A DNA stretch of 64,000 nucleotides from Ravibacter sp964559125 (GCA_964559125.1 CAZLGW010000001.1:62001-126000); one strand, 5' to 3'. Positions 26,060 through 35,360 are shown, numbered from the stretch's first letter. Notes: generated by a model not told the origin, from the sequence alone. Numbers and translations: made by a program.

Positions 26060-27100
26060 ATGCGCAGGTACATATATACGTTAACCGGGCTTGCTATTGC
26101 GCTGGCGGCAGGATGTTCGCAGCCGGAGGAAAAAGAAGAAGAGGCTTCTGATACCGCCATTCCCGTCAGCCTGTCTGCGGTAGAAACCGAAGTCCGCACC
26201 GATCCCGTAGCAACTGCCGGCACTATTGCCTCGCTGGGAGAAGCCAGGCTTTCTTTTAAGATAGGCGGTGTGATCGATAAAATTTATGTAAAGGAGGGAC
26301 AGCAGGTACAGGCAGGCCAGGTATTGGCTACGCTCAACATGACGGAAATCGAAGCCCAGGTAAGCCAGGCTGAGCTTAGCTATGAAAAGTCGGAGCGGGA
26401 CCTGGAACGGGTAAGAAACATGCTGCGCGATACGGCGGCAACGCTCGAGCAGTTCCAGAACGCGTCGACAGGCTTGGATCTGGCCAGGCAGAGCCTGAAT
26501 ATAGCCCGTTTTAACAGGGAATTTGCAAAGATTTCAAGCCCGGTGGCGGGTACCGTTATAAGGAAACTGATGAATGAAGGAGAAATGACCGGTCCGGGTT
26601 CGCCTGTTCTTGCGCTTATTTCCAACCGGAAGGCCGACTGGGTAGCTAAGGTCGGAGTATCAGACCGGGATTGGGCCAGGCTGAAGCCGGGCGATAAGGC
26701 GGAGATACAGCTGGACGCTTATCCTGACGAGAGTTTCCCTGGTGTCGTTACGTTTCTTTCGCAGGTAGCAGATCCGGTCACGCATCTCTATGATGTAGAA
26801 ATAAAGCTTACGGGCGTTGTCCCCAGGATGGCGGCAGGACTCTTCGCAAAAGTCACGCTATGGCCTTCGCAAAGCAGGAGCTACCGGGTGATCCCGGTCG
26901 AGGCCCTGCTGGAAGGGCATGGAAAGGACGGTTTCGTATTCGTTGCGGAAAACGGTAAGGCAAGGAAGGTACCGGTGAAAATAGGGTACCTGGACAAGGA
27001 AAAAGTCCTGCTTACAGGTGGTCTCGACAGCATCGGCCGGGTGATCAGCGGCGGCGGCGCTTTTCTCACAGACGGAGCCGAAGTAAATGTTGTACGCTAG
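26060..27100 (+). CDS. RND efflux membrane-fusion lipoprotein (HlyD/AcrA type)
   Basis: 346 residues. Lipobox LAAGC (Cys19). Lipoyl-like domain halves LGEARLSFKIGGVIDKIYVK and FAKISSPVAGTVIRKLMNEG flank a short helical hairpin (about 100-155); a beta-barrel domain follows (WVAKVGVSDRDWARLKPGDK) and a membrane-proximal C-terminus. It bridges the RND pump and TolC in the periplasm. The RND gene starts 39 bases downstream. Confidence 0.95.
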   Translation: MRRYIYTLTGLAIALAAGCSQPEEKEEEASDTAIPVSLSAVETEVRTDPVATAGTIASLGEARLSFKIGGVIDKIYVKEGQQVQAGQVLATLNMTEIEAQVSQAELSYEKSERDLERVRNMLRDTAATLEQFQNASTGLDLARQSLNIARFNREFAKISSPVAGTVIRKLMNEGEMTGPGSPVLALISNRKADWVAKVGVSDRDWARLKPGDKAEIQLDAYPDESFPGVVTFLSQVADPVTHLYDVEIKLTGVVPRMAAGLFAKVTLWPSQSRSYRVIPVEALLEGHGKDGFVFVAENGKARKVPVKIGYLDKEKVLLTGGLDSIGRVISGGGAFLTDGAEVNVVR

Positions 27101-27139
27101 CCCCCGACTACGTATGGATAACTCTAAAACCTTGCAGAG

Positions 27140-30100
27140 ATGAACCTATCGGAGTTTTCAGTAAAGAACTGGCAGTTTATGCTGGTTTTATTTGCGGGTG
27201 TGGTTGCATTAGGGATCAATTCCCTTCTGAATATGCCGCGGTCGGAAGACCCCGATTTTTCAATACCTTCTTTCGTGGTGATCTACGTTTACCCGGGAAC
27301 CGACGCGGTAGATATGGAGGAGCTGATCGTAGACAAGGTCGAAGAAAGATTTGCGGAGCTGGACAATGTTAAAAGGCTATGGACTACCGTTGATGACGGC
27401 CTTGCGGTAGTAACGATCGAATACGAATACCAGGAGGATGTAGACGAGAAATACCAGGAGATTGTCAGGGAAGTAAATGCTTTGCAGTCTGTGCTGCCGT
27501 CTGATATTTTCAGGACGGAAATCCGAAAGTTCTCGCCTTCAGATGTCAACATCGTGCAGGTAGCGCTCCAGTCTGAAACTGCATCCGACAGGGAGCTTGG
27601 GAAAGAGGCTGACCGGCTTAAAACCGCGCTTACGAAGGTTAGCGGCCTTAAAAATGTTACAGACTGGGGGTATCGGGAAAGCACCGTCCGGGTAGACCTT
27701 CAGCTGGAAAAAATGGCGCAGGAAAGAATAACCGCCGCGCGTGTGATCGGAGCCCTGCAATCAGAGAACTACATCATCCCGGGTGGTGCGATCCAGGCGG
27801 GGACGAGGAAGTTCAACGTAAAGACCGCAGGCAAATACCGGAGCCTCGATGAAATCCGGAATACGATAGTAGGCAGTAATGGGCAGCGTATCGTTTACCT
27901 GAGGGACATCGCTGACGTGCAGTACGGATACCAGGAAGAAACCCATATTGTACGCCTCAACGGGTACCGGAGCGTGCTCGTAACGGCTGCGCAGAAGGAA
28001 GGACAGCATATTCAAAGGGTAGGCCGGGAAGTAAGTAAGGTCATAGACGAGTTTTCGCAGACCCTTCCTTCGCATATCAGGCTGATCAGGAATTTTGACC
28101 AGGCAGAAAGCGTGGGAGTCAGGCTTGGGAGATTTTTAAAGGATTTTGGCATAGCGATCTTCCTGGTATCCCTTACGCTACTCCCTCTTGGGTTCCGGGC
28201 TGCGTTGGTAGTCATGATCTCTATCCCGCTGTCGCTCTCTATCGGGCTGGCTTCTATCGATTACCTGGGATTCAGTATTAACCAGCTCAGCATAGTCGGG
28301 CTGATCGTGTCGCTGGGGATACTGGTCGACGATTCGATTGTGGTTGTAGAGAATATAGAAAGATGGCTGCGCGACGGTTATGGAAAAAAGGATGCGGCCA
28401 TTAAGGCAACAAAGCAGATCACCCTGGCGGTGATAGGCTGTACGGCCACGCTCATACTGGCCTTCCTGCCGTTGAATTTTCTACCGGAAGCTTCGGGCGA
28501 TTTTATCAGGAGCCTGCCAATGGCGGTTACGATGACCATCCTGGCATCGATGGTGGTTTCCCTTACGATCGTCCCTTTCCTGAGCAGCCGGCTTCTGAAA
28601 ACGGAGCATAACCCGGAGGGGAATATTTTCATGCGTGGACTGAAAAGGCTCATCAGCGGTACTTACAGCAGGCTGCTGCACCTGGCGTTGAGACATCCTT
28701 TCCCGACCCTGGCGTTTGCGGCCGGGTTATTTGCTCTTTCATTGCTTATTCCGGGGGTGATAGGCTTTTCACTTTTCCCGAAGTCGGAGAAGCCGATGTT
28801 CATGATCACGCTCGAAACTCCCGAAGGAACCGCGTTGTCTGAAACCGACAGGACTACGCGCATTGTGGAAGATGTGCTGAAGAGGCATGAGCAGATAAAA
28901 TACGTTACCACGAATGTCGGACGGGGTAACCCGAGGATATACTACAACGTGATACAGCGTTCGGAAGCTGCCAACTACGCGGAGTTTTTTGTACAGCTCC
29001 ACCCTGTTTCTCCCGATCAGAAGGGAGAGTTGGTAGACCGGCTTCGTGAGGAACTGAAGGAAATACCGAACGCGAAGGTACAGGTTAAGGATTTTGAGCA
29101 GGGGCCTAATACCGAGGCTCCGATAGCACTGCGCATTTTCGGGGAAGACCTTGATACGCTGAAAAAAGTGGCTTTTGACGTAGAGCAGATCCTGAGAAGT
29201 ACGCCGGGTACCATGTACATCGACAACCCGCTTCTCAACAGGAGGACAGACCTGAGGGTAAGGGTCAACAAGCAGAAAGCCGGGATGATGGGGGTATCGG
29301 TGACAGACATTAACCGGACCATCAGGCTGGCGATTGCGGGAATAGACGTAGGCTCATTCAAAGATGAAGACGGCGATGACTACCGTATCAGCGTAAGTCT
29401 GCCGAAACCGGGTAAAATTGCCGACCAGCAGATATTCAGCTCGGTATATATACCTTCGGTGACAGGCGCCTCCATTCCCCTCAACCAATTGGCAGAACTG
29501 CAGTTTGAAAGCGAAGCAACCCAGATCAGGCATTATGACAAAGAACGCTATGTTACCGTGAGCGCGCACGTGCGGAGTGATTACCTGGTAGACGATGTGT
29601 ATAACCGCATTCTGGCCCGGATGGACGAATACCATATGCCCGAAAAGTTCAGGTACAGGGCAGCAGGAGAGATAGAGGCCCGTGAGGAGTCTTTTGGCGG
29701 ACTCGATACGGTGATCCTGATCACGCTGTTCGGGTTTTTGGGTGTGCTCATATTGGAGTTTGGCAGCTTTAAAAGTACCCTGATTGTTCTTTCGGTAATA
29801 CCACTGGGCATTATCGGTGCATTTACTGCGCTCTGGATAGTAGGCTTCCCGCTGTCGTTTGTGGCGGTGGTCGGGCTGATCGCACTGGTAGGTATCGAAG
29901 TTAAGAATTCGATCCTGCTGGTCGATTTTACCAACCAGTTACGCCGCGAAGGGGTGCCTTTGGTAGAGGCCATCGAGCGGGCGGGAGAGATCCGGTTTGT
30001 TCCTATTGTACTGACGTCCCTGACAGCAATAGGAGGGCTGATCCCGCTGGCTGTCGAAGGGAATCCTCTTTATTCTCCATTGGCCTGGGTACTGATAGGA

Positions 30101-30193
30101 GGTCTGATCAGCTCGACGCTTTTATCCAGGATCGTAACGCCGGTATTGTACAGGCTGTTACCGCCTCCGCTGGAAAATGGGGGGAAAGGGTGA
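27140..30193 (+). CDS. RND-family efflux permease (AcrB-like)
   Basis: 1017 residues, about usual for RND pumps. Twelve membrane helices in two blocks with two large periplasmic loops. Proton-relay residues are kept: two Asp in LGILVDDSIVVVENIE (helix 4) and Lys in GIEVKNSILLVDF (helix 10). The N-terminal MPRSEDPDFSIPSF is common in the drug-exporting group rather than in CzcA metal pumps. It exports hydrophobic or amphipathic compounds by proton exchange. Last gene of the tetR-DUF4260-tolC-mfp-rnd run. Confidence 0.96.
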   Translation: MNLSEFSVKNWQFMLVLFAGVVALGINSLLNMPRSEDPDFSIPSFVVIYVYPGTDAVDMEELIVDKVEERFAELDNVKRLWTTVDDGLAVVTIEYEYQEDVDEKYQEIVREVNALQSVLPSDIFRTEIRKFSPSDVNIVQVALQSETASDRELGKEADRLKTALTKVSGLKNVTDWGYRESTVRVDLQLEKMAQERITAARVIGALQSENYIIPGGAIQAGTRKFNVKTAGKYRSLDEIRNTIVGSNGQRIVYLRDIADVQYGYQEETHIVRLNGYRSVLVTAAQKEGQHIQRVGREVSKVIDEFSQTLPSHIRLIRNFDQAESVGVRLGRFLKDFGIAIFLVSLTLLPLGFRAALVVMISIPLSLSIGLASIDYLGFSINQLSIVGLIVSLGILVDDSIVVVENIERWLRDGYGKKDAAIKATKQITLAVIGCTATLILAFLPLNFLPEASGDFIRSLPMAVTMTILASMVVSLTIVPFLSSRLLKTEHNPEGNIFMRGLKRLISGTYSRLLHLALRHPFPTLAFAAGLFALSLLIPGVIGFSLFPKSEKPMFMITLETPEGTALSETDRTTRIVEDVLKRHEQIKYVTTNVGRGNPRIYYNVIQRSEAANYAEFFVQLHPVSPDQKGELVDRLREELKEIPNAKVQVKDFEQGPNTEAPIALRIFGEDLDTLKKVAFDVEQILRSTPGTMYIDNPLLNRRTDLRVRVNKQKAGMMGVSVTDINRTIRLAIAGIDVGSFKDEDGDDYRISVSLPKPGKIADQQIFSSVYIPSVTGASIPLNQLAELQFESEATQIRHYDKERYVTVSAHVRSDYLVDDVYNRILARMDEYHMPEKFRYRAAGEIEAREESFGGLDTVILITLFGFLGVLILEFGSFKSTLIVLSVIPLGIIGAFTALWIVGFPLSFVAVVGLIALVGIEVKNSILLVDFTNQLRREGVPLVEAIERAGEIRFVPIVLTSLTAIGGLIPLAVEGNPLYSPLAWVLIGGLISSTLLSRIVTPVLYRLLPPPLENGGKG

Positions 30194-30210
30194 TGGGGAG
30201 GATGGATGGA

Positions 30211-30247
30211 CACAGAGAGCCACAGAGTAAAAAGGAGAGGCACAGAG
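30211..30247. repeat. CACAGAG-type intergenic repeat
   Basis: Three copies of CACAGAG (30211-30217, 30221-30227, 30241-30247) in 37 bases just after the RND stop. It resembles the CACAGAT motif of the element after enolase and reads as a short dispersed repeat. It lies in the short gap between two convergent genes. Confidence 0.5.
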
Positions 30248-30263
30248 GTTTTGATGAGACTTG

Positions 30264-31631
30264 TTACCGGGTTTTTTTCGGAGGGTTCAACTGCCAGCGG
30301 ATAGAGATACGGGCGTTGAGTGGCCTTGAATTGAAAGACGGAACGTTTGACGTAGTAAAGACAGGTAGTAGCACACTTCCTCCCAGGGAAAGGGATGAGG
30401 TACGGTAGGTCAGGCTGAGCCCGGCCGTAGCATTGAGGCGACGAATATGGCTCCAGAGGTAGTCACCCTTGCCCAACCACTCGAGGGAGTCAACTGCAGG
30501 AGAGAAGCCTGACGGAGATAACCGCCGGATACTGGCGAGGGCATTCCAGTTATGCTGGTGGGAAAATTCGCCGCCGATCAGGAAGTTTTCTGCAAACCTG
30601 TAATGATATTCTACGGTGAAGCTGCTGCTGCGCATTTTGAGCAGGCGGCCCTGGGGATAAGTCTGAGGGATTGGTATAGAGTCTGGCCGGATGTCGTGCA
30701 TGTTATTTTGGAAAAACAGCTCGTTTTTCGAATAGTAGTCAAAATAGGGGCGTACACTTATGACGATTTCCTGGCGGTTGCCGATTTTTCCGCTTGCCCA
30801 TACGCCGGGAATAGCCAGGATATAAGCGCCGTGATACTCCTTAAGATCAGAGGTATATGTTTTCCGGCCTGCCATCGGGGAGTTGGCCATCCATTGAAGC
30901 CCCCAACCGGACAACCGTTTTTCCCGGACGTTTGCATTGGAAATTTCAGGCTCTTTCTTCAGAGTCGGCGACTTCGGAACAGGCAGTTGCATACCGGTTA
31001 ATGAAGGGGAAAGATAGGCTCGCTCCATATTCAAAATCTGCAGTTGTGTTGCTTCCGCTTTCCCATCTGCACCTGTTGACTCCTCAGGGGCTACGACTTC
31101 CACCGCTAAGTTACCCGGAGCGTTTTCACGGGTGTCGGAGGAATGGTGGTGGACAGAATGCGTAATTACCCGGCCTTCTTCCCCGGAGATAGCGTTCTGC
31201 CGGCCGGCAGCGCGTGAAGACAGTGCAGGGGCGTTTACGAGGTAATTTTCCTTTAAAGACACAGATTCCTGTACAGATGCAGGTTCGTGTACAGATGCGG
31301 GCTCCTGCGCGGGTGTAGGCGCTGTGCCGGACTCTCCCATTTCCACCTGGGACTGAAGAGTTTCTGTCCCGAAGTGGCCCTCAGTGTTTCGCAACGGCTG
31401 ATCCGGAGAATTCCGGGTGATAAGGAATATCGCGAAACCCGCAAGTCCAATAGCGGTAGCAGTAGCTATGACGGAAGAAAGAGGGAAACGGGGAGGGGTG
31501 GGAGAGGAAGCCGGCGGCATCGCCTCGCCCAGCAATGCGTTCATGGACTTCCAGCCCTCTTCCGCCGGAATTCCTGGTTCAGGATATCGCTCCTCCTGTC
31601 TCTGCTTTATATTTTGATTCTTTTCTGCCAC
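30264..31631 (-). CDS. sigma-factor partner: one-helix membrane protein with beta-rich C-terminus
   Basis: 455 residues, function not recognised. The N-terminal 45 residues are cytoplasmic and charged (EEGWKSMNALLGEAMPP). One membrane helix follows (about 50-70, SSVIATATAIGLAGFAIFLI). A low-complexity linker (about 75-200) includes a short repeat EPASVHEPASVQE. The C-terminal 220 residues have alternating strands and aromatic pairs (FTVEYHYRFAENFLIGGEFS, then RPLNARISIRW at the end), as in outer-membrane beta-barrel domains. It starts 3 bases after the sigma factor stop, so it is probably that sigma factor's antagonist. Confidence 0.7.
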   Translation of the reverse strand: MAEKNQNIKQRQEERYPEPGIPAEEGWKSMNALLGEAMPPASSPTPPRFPLSSVIATATAIGLAGFAIFLITRNSPDQPLRNTEGHFGTETLQSQVEMGESGTAPTPAQEPASVHEPASVQESVSLKENYLVNAPALSSRAAGRQNAISGEEGRVITHSVHHHSSDTRENAPGNLAVEVVAPEESTGADGKAEATQLQILNMERAYLSPSLTGMQLPVPKSPTLKKEPEISNANVREKRLSGWGLQWMANSPMAGRKTYTSDLKEYHGAYILAIPGVWASGKIGNRQEIVISVRPYFDYYSKNELFFQNNMHDIRPDSIPIPQTYPQGRLLKMRSSSFTVEYHYRFAENFLIGGEFSHQHNWNALASIRRLSPSGFSPAVDSLEWLGKGDYLWSHIRRLNATAGLSLTYRTSSLSLGGSVLLPVFTTSNVPSFNSRPLNARISIRWQLNPPKKTR

Positions 31632-31634
31632 GTT

Positions 31635-32168
31635 TCAGGGATTATCTTTGGTGAACAGCTTCCGCAACCGGGTCCGGCATTCATTCAGGTGCCATTTAAC
31701 GGTACCTTCTTTTATCGACAGGGTTTCGGCAATATCCTTAACAGAGAAATCCTCGAGGTAAAAGAGACTGCAGACTGCGCGGGTAACCGGGGGAAGTACA
31801 TCGAGATACGCAAATTTTTCCTCCCAGTTCGATCCGGCAAAGGCCTCCTCATACAGCGAGGCGGCGTGGCGGCTGTCGAGTTCCTCGAAAACCGGCTCAT
31901 CTTTACCGGCTTTCAGTTGTGAAAGAGCGGTATTCCTGACGATGGTGTACGCCCAGTTGAAAAATGTACCTTTTGTTTCGTCATAGGAGCCAATGCCGGA
32001 AAATACCTTCAGCATACCGGAGTTCAATGCGGTAAGAATATCGTGATCATCTTTGAAGAATTTTTTGCAAAGACTGTAAAGGGCCGGGTACAAGCGCTTG
32101 TAAAGCCGTTCCTGGCTGGTACGGTCATTTCTTTTACATCCTTCCAGAAGAGGCCCCCATTGATTCAT
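31635..32168 (-). CDS. ECF RNA polymerase sigma factor (third)
   Basis: 177 residues. Region 2 at about 20-90 (ERLYKRLYPALYSLCKKFF, TFFNWAYTIVRNTALSQL); region 4 at about 125-170 (LPPVTRAVCSLFYLEDFS, IAETLSIKEGTVKWHLNECR). Distinct in sequence from the other two sigma factors of this window. It is co-directional with the membrane protein downstream and has no SusC/SusD partner, so its stimulus should differ. A terminator-like hairpin lies just upstream. Confidence 0.92.
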   Translation of the reverse strand: MNQWGPLLEGCKRNDRTSQERLYKRLYPALYSLCKKFFKDDHDILTALNSGMLKVFSGIGSYDETKGTFFNWAYTIVRNTALSQLKAGKDEPVFEELDSRHAASLYEEAFAGSNWEEKFAYLDVLPPVTRAVCSLFYLEDFSVKDIAETLSIKEGTVKWHLNECRTRLRKLFTKDNP

Positions 32169-32171
32169 AAG

Positions 32172-32206
32172 CAGAAAACAATGCCGCTCCCGGAAGACGG
32201 CATTGT
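32172..32206 (-). terminator. rho-independent terminator of the lipoprotein gene
   Basis: A 9-base stem (ACAATGCCG / CGGCATTGT, arms 32178-32186 and 32198-32206) with an 11-base loop is followed on the minus strand by TTTTC. It separates the lipoprotein gene from the sigma gene. Confidence 0.6.
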
Positions 32207-32228
32207 CCTAAAGGTATTGCGCCCGTTT

Positions 32229-32852
32229 TTAAAAATTGAGGACTTTATCTGAAAATTTAAACTGGCTTTCGTCGGGCCATTCAAATATATACCCGCTATT
32301 GTGACGGATTATTTTCCCCTCGAACGACTTCTCCCCGATATGGATCCTCAGGATATTTTCTCCTTCCGGAACACGGTAAAGGAAGAGCATACCCGTTACC
32401 TTTTCTGTTTTCTGTACACACTCACCGGAAAGCGCCAGATCACCGATCCTGATTTCAAAAGGAGAATTCTCTTTCCATGAATGTTGTATGGAAAAATACG
32501 AATCTCTGCACCCCAGATTCTGTTCGGAGATAAAGGTTAGGAAAATCCCGGTTTCCTTCAGGCTATCGGGCACTTCGGCTTTAATCAGGAATTTTTCGTC
32601 TGCTATGGATACGATCAATTCCTGTGGTTTCCCTGAAACGGAGGCTGTGTCGGGAGACAGAATATTATTCTCCTCCTCTTCAACCGGCTCATTGGGCTTC
32701 TCAACAACCGAAACAGTATCGGAAAGAGCGCTTCGGGCTCCCCTGTCCGATGCAGCGTGTTCAGGCTCGTAGAGGTCGTTGTTTTTGCAGGCAAGCACCG
32801 CCAGGAACACAGACAATAGAGTCAGGGCGGCCAGTTCTCTCCGGACATTCAT
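32229..32852 (-). CDS. lipoprotein of unknown function
   Basis: 207 residues. Signal with lipobox (VLACK, Cys22), then an acidic, low-complexity linker (about 25-80, EKPNEPVEEEENN), then a beta-rich domain (SIADEKFLIKAEVPDSLKE to the end). No known domain recognised. On the same strand as the sigma factor downstream but separated by a terminator hairpin, so it is probably transcribed on its own. Confidence 0.75.
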   Translation of the reverse strand: MNVRRELAALTLLSVFLAVLACKNNDLYEPEHAASDRGARSALSDTVSVVEKPNEPVEEEENNILSPDTASVSGKPQELIVSIADEKFLIKAEVPDSLKETGIFLTFISEQNLGCRDSYFSIQHSWKENSPFEIRIGDLALSGECVQKTEKVTGMLFLYRVPEGENILRIHIGEKSFEGKIIRHNSGYIFEWPDESQFKFSDKVLNF

Positions 32853-32870
32853 ACAGACATGGCGTTTAAG

Positions 32871-32906
32871 ATAGGAATATAGCCGGTCAACGGCTTACAT
32901 TCCTAT
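32871..32906 (-). terminator. hairpin after the Gfo/Idh/MocA gene
   Basis: Inverted repeat ATAGGAAT-AT-AGCCG / CGGCT-TAC-ATTCCTAT with a 5-base loop, located 57 bases after the oxidoreductase stop on the minus strand. A weak T-run (ATCTT) follows. Two short internal bulges. Terminator role likely but not certain. Confidence 0.45.
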
Positions 32907-32962
32907 ATACTTCCGCCTGCCTGTCAAAGGTTGGGTATGCCGTAAAAATTTCCTGTCCGGCT

Positions 32963-34369
32963 CTAAGCCATACTCCAGCCTTCTCTTACCGGCTCCCGTA
33001 TGATGGCGTCGGCATCGGGGAGGCCCGTTGCCTTCATTGCCGGCCCGTCCCAGTAGATCTTTGCTCCGCCAAGCCGCAGGGATAATACGCCCAGCAGGGT
33101 TATTTCGGTGAGTACGGATCCGTAGGCAAAATTTGAGCTGGCTGCCGGGCCACCTTTTATGGGGTCTATCCAATCGCGGAAATGTCCTTTGGAACGTGGG
33201 ATCGATGGCTTGGGAGGTGTGTATTTATCGCTTAGTTTCGCCGGGTATATCTTCGGCTTACCTCCTCCCGATTCAGTTATCAATACACCTTTTTTCCCTA
33301 CAAACAGAGTGCCCCTGCGCGGGAGGTTGACATTGTGGGAAAGGGCTTCCGGTTTGGGCGGCATCAGTCCTCCGGAATACCAGTACTGCTTAAAGTCGGG
33401 TTGCCTGCCGTCTGCCTTGAATTCGTAGTAGCCTATTTCACCGTAAGGAGCGATGTCTTTATCGCTGTATCCGGCGGGGTGGACTTCGATGGTCGACGGA
33501 GTATGGAGATTGAAAGCCCAGACAGACGGGTCAAGATCGTGACAGCCGAAGTCGCCGAGTGCTCCGCAGCCCAAAGCCCAGAAATCACGCCAGGCTACCG
33601 GCGTATAATGCTGATGGTAAGGCATATAGCCGGTGGGGCCGAGCCAGAGATCCCACCCGATCTTTTCGGCGCCGGGAGAGGTTCCCTGCGGCAGGCCTTT
33701 GAGGCCGGGGAGCCATCGGGTAGCCGGCACAAACGTATGGGCTTCCGTAACTTTCCCTATCGCTCCGTCGCGAAGCATTTCGACGGTCTGCCTTATCCCT
33801 TCGTTGCTATGCAGAACGTTTCCCATCTGGGTAGCCAGTCCGGTCTCCTTTGTAACTTCGGCCACTTTCCGGGCTTCCCAGATATTATGGGTGAGAGGTT
33901 TTTCACAATAAGTGTGCTTGCCGGCCCGCAAAGCATGTATGGAGACATAGGCGTGTGTATTGTCGGGAGTAGAGCATACGACGGCATCGAGTCCTTTTTC
34001 CTTCTCGAGCATTTCCCTGAAATCTCTGTATTCTGCAACTTTATAGTTGGGGATCTTTGCACGGTAATGATTCTCGATCATCTCTTTTACCGGTCCTCGT
34101 CCCGCCTTCGATTTGTAATAGAAGTCTTTCAGGTCCCAGTAGTCAGCAGGGTCGGCTACGCAGGTTACCTGTACATCTTCGAGCGGAAACAGGGAAGCCG
34201 TATTCTCCCGTCCTTTCCCCCCGGCGCCTATGATGCCCACGGTTACTTTGTCGCTCGGAGCGACAAAGCCTTTGCCACCCAGTACGTGCCTTGGTAGTAT
34301 GGTGATGCCTGCGGCTGACAGCGCAACTCCCTTTATGAATTTTCTGCGGGAAGAAGAATTGGATTTCAT
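32963..34369 (-). CDS. Gfo/Idh/MocA-family oxidoreductase, Tat-exported
   Basis: 468 residues. The N-terminus has SSRRKFIKGVALSAAG, a twin-arginine signal. A Rossmann domain follows with VGIIGAGGKGR (about 44-54), VADPADYWD, STPDNTHAYVSIHALRAGKH and the catalytic-lysine motif CEKPLTHN. The C-terminal half is the usual substrate-binding sheet. Members oxidise or reduce sugars or cyclitols using tightly bound NAD(P); exported ones are common in polysaccharide-degrading Bacteroidota. Substrate unknown. Confidence 0.93.
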   Translation of the reverse strand: MKSNSSSRRKFIKGVALSAAGITILPRHVLGGKGFVAPSDKVTVGIIGAGGKGRENTASLFPLEDVQVTCVADPADYWDLKDFYYKSKAGRGPVKEMIENHYRAKIPNYKVAEYRDFREMLEKEKGLDAVVCSTPDNTHAYVSIHALRAGKHTYCEKPLTHNIWEARKVAEVTKETGLATQMGNVLHSNEGIRQTVEMLRDGAIGKVTEAHTFVPATRWLPGLKGLPQGTSPGAEKIGWDLWLGPTGYMPYHQHYTPVAWRDFWALGCGALGDFGCHDLDPSVWAFNLHTPSTIEVHPAGYSDKDIAPYGEIGYYEFKADGRQPDFKQYWYSGGLMPPKPEALSHNVNLPRRGTLFVGKKGVLITESGGGKPKIYPAKLSDKYTPPKPSIPRSKGHFRDWIDPIKGGPAASSNFAYGSVLTEITLLGVLSLRLGGAKIYWDGPAMKATGLPDADAIIREPVREGWSMA

Positions 34370-34473
34370 GACAATTATTTAATCAAGGTTTTAGGTTACA
34401 GTTTACAAGTATAACTTATCCGGGTGGTTTTCCCGCAGGTGGGGTTTGTTAAAATGGAAAATGTCTTAAGTCC

Positions 34474-34486
34474 GGGTCGTAGACCC
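34474..34486. repeat. short palindrome GGGTCGTAGACCC
   Basis: A perfect 5-base stem (GGGTC / GACCC) with a 3-base loop lies between the oxidoreductase start and recO. A GTCGCACTTTCGCCGGCGGG tract follows. It looks like part of a dispersed element. Confidence 0.45.
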
Positions 34487-34590
34487 GATGTCGCACTTTC
34501 GCCGGCGGGAGACGGGAAAGAGCTGCTTTAGGCGGAGTTACCAAAATTGCCCGGAATCGTTATTTTTACACCGGTATTAAAGTAATCCGG

Positions 34591-35286
34591 ATGCTTCACA
34601 AAACAAGGGGAATAGTTCTCAGCTATATCAAATATAAGGAATCCTCTGTTATTGCAAGGGTTTATACCGAGGTTTTCGGGATACAGTCCTATGTTGTAAA
34701 CGGCGTGCGGAGCAGCAGATCGAAGACGAATAAGATCGCACTCTTTCAGCCTCTTACGCTGCTTGAGATGGTGGTTTATCATAAATCGAAATCGGATACC
34801 CTGCACCGGCTGTCGGAGATAAGAAACCTCTATCCTTTCCGTCAGTTGCCGTTCGATATGGTAAAGACGTCGCTTGCGCTGTTTATAGCTGAATTGCTCG
34901 GCAAATGCCTGAAGGAGGAAGAACCGAATGAGCCGCTTTTTAATTTTATCGGGCAGGCGGTGGTTGAGCTGGATGGCCTGGAAGAAGGGCTGGAAAGCTA
35001 CCACCTGGTACTGATGAGACACCTGGCCGGTTATTTGGGTTTCGGTATCGATTCGGCTGCAGATTTTGTGCAGGGACTGCGGGAGCACCGGTACTCCCTT
35101 TTGCCTGATGAAAATCAAAAAAAAGGGATTGAATTTCTGCTGAAAGGCGATCATGAGAGCTTAAAGGCGCTCGGCAAAAGCGTCCGGACAGCCATGCTGT
35201 CGCAGATGCTTTTCTACTATCGGACGCATATGGAGAATTTCGGTGAGATGAAGTCGCTGGAAGTCCTGAAGGCAGTATTGAGATAG
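34591..35286 (+). CDS. recO: DNA repair protein RecO
   Basis: 231 residues. N-terminal OB-fold (about 1-80) with KTRGIVLSYIKYKESSVIAR and VYTEVFGIQSYVVNGVR; helical C-terminal part with the pattern LVLMRHLAGYLGFG. RecO loads RecA on SSB-coated DNA with RecR. As in many Bacteroidota RecO proteins, no Cys4 zinc site is visible. Stands alone, upstream of a small exported protein. Confidence 0.92.
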   Translation: MLHKTRGIVLSYIKYKESSVIARVYTEVFGIQSYVVNGVRSSRSKTNKIALFQPLTLLEMVVYHKSKSDTLHRLSEIRNLYPFRQLPFDMVKTSLALFIAELLGKCLKEEEPNEPLFNFIGQAVVELDGLEEGLESYHLVLMRHLAGYLGFGIDSAADFVQGLREHRYSLLPDENQKKGIEFLLKGDHESLKALGKSVRTAMLSQMLFYYRTHMENFGEMKSLEVLKAVLR

Positions 35287-35289
35287 TTT

Positions 35290-35322
35290 TTTGTGCTGCC
35301 GGGCGCAATTTTGTTATATTTG
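35290..35322 (+). promoter_or_regulatory. Bacteroidota-type promoter of the 35361 gene
   Basis: TTTG (35290-35293), 21 bases, then TATATTTG (35315-35322), fitting the TTTG/TAnnTTTG consensus with slightly wide spacing. The start codon is 38 bases downstream. It falls just after recO. Confidence 0.5.
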
Positions 35323-35360
35323 TTGTTAGTAATATTTAATTCACTCCAAAAAAGCCTGCC

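Noticed and set aside
33335..34297. Plus-strand open frame of 320 codons opposite the Gfo/Idh/MocA gene
   Set aside because: Shadow of a well-conserved oxidoreductase; no signal peptide or domain of its own.
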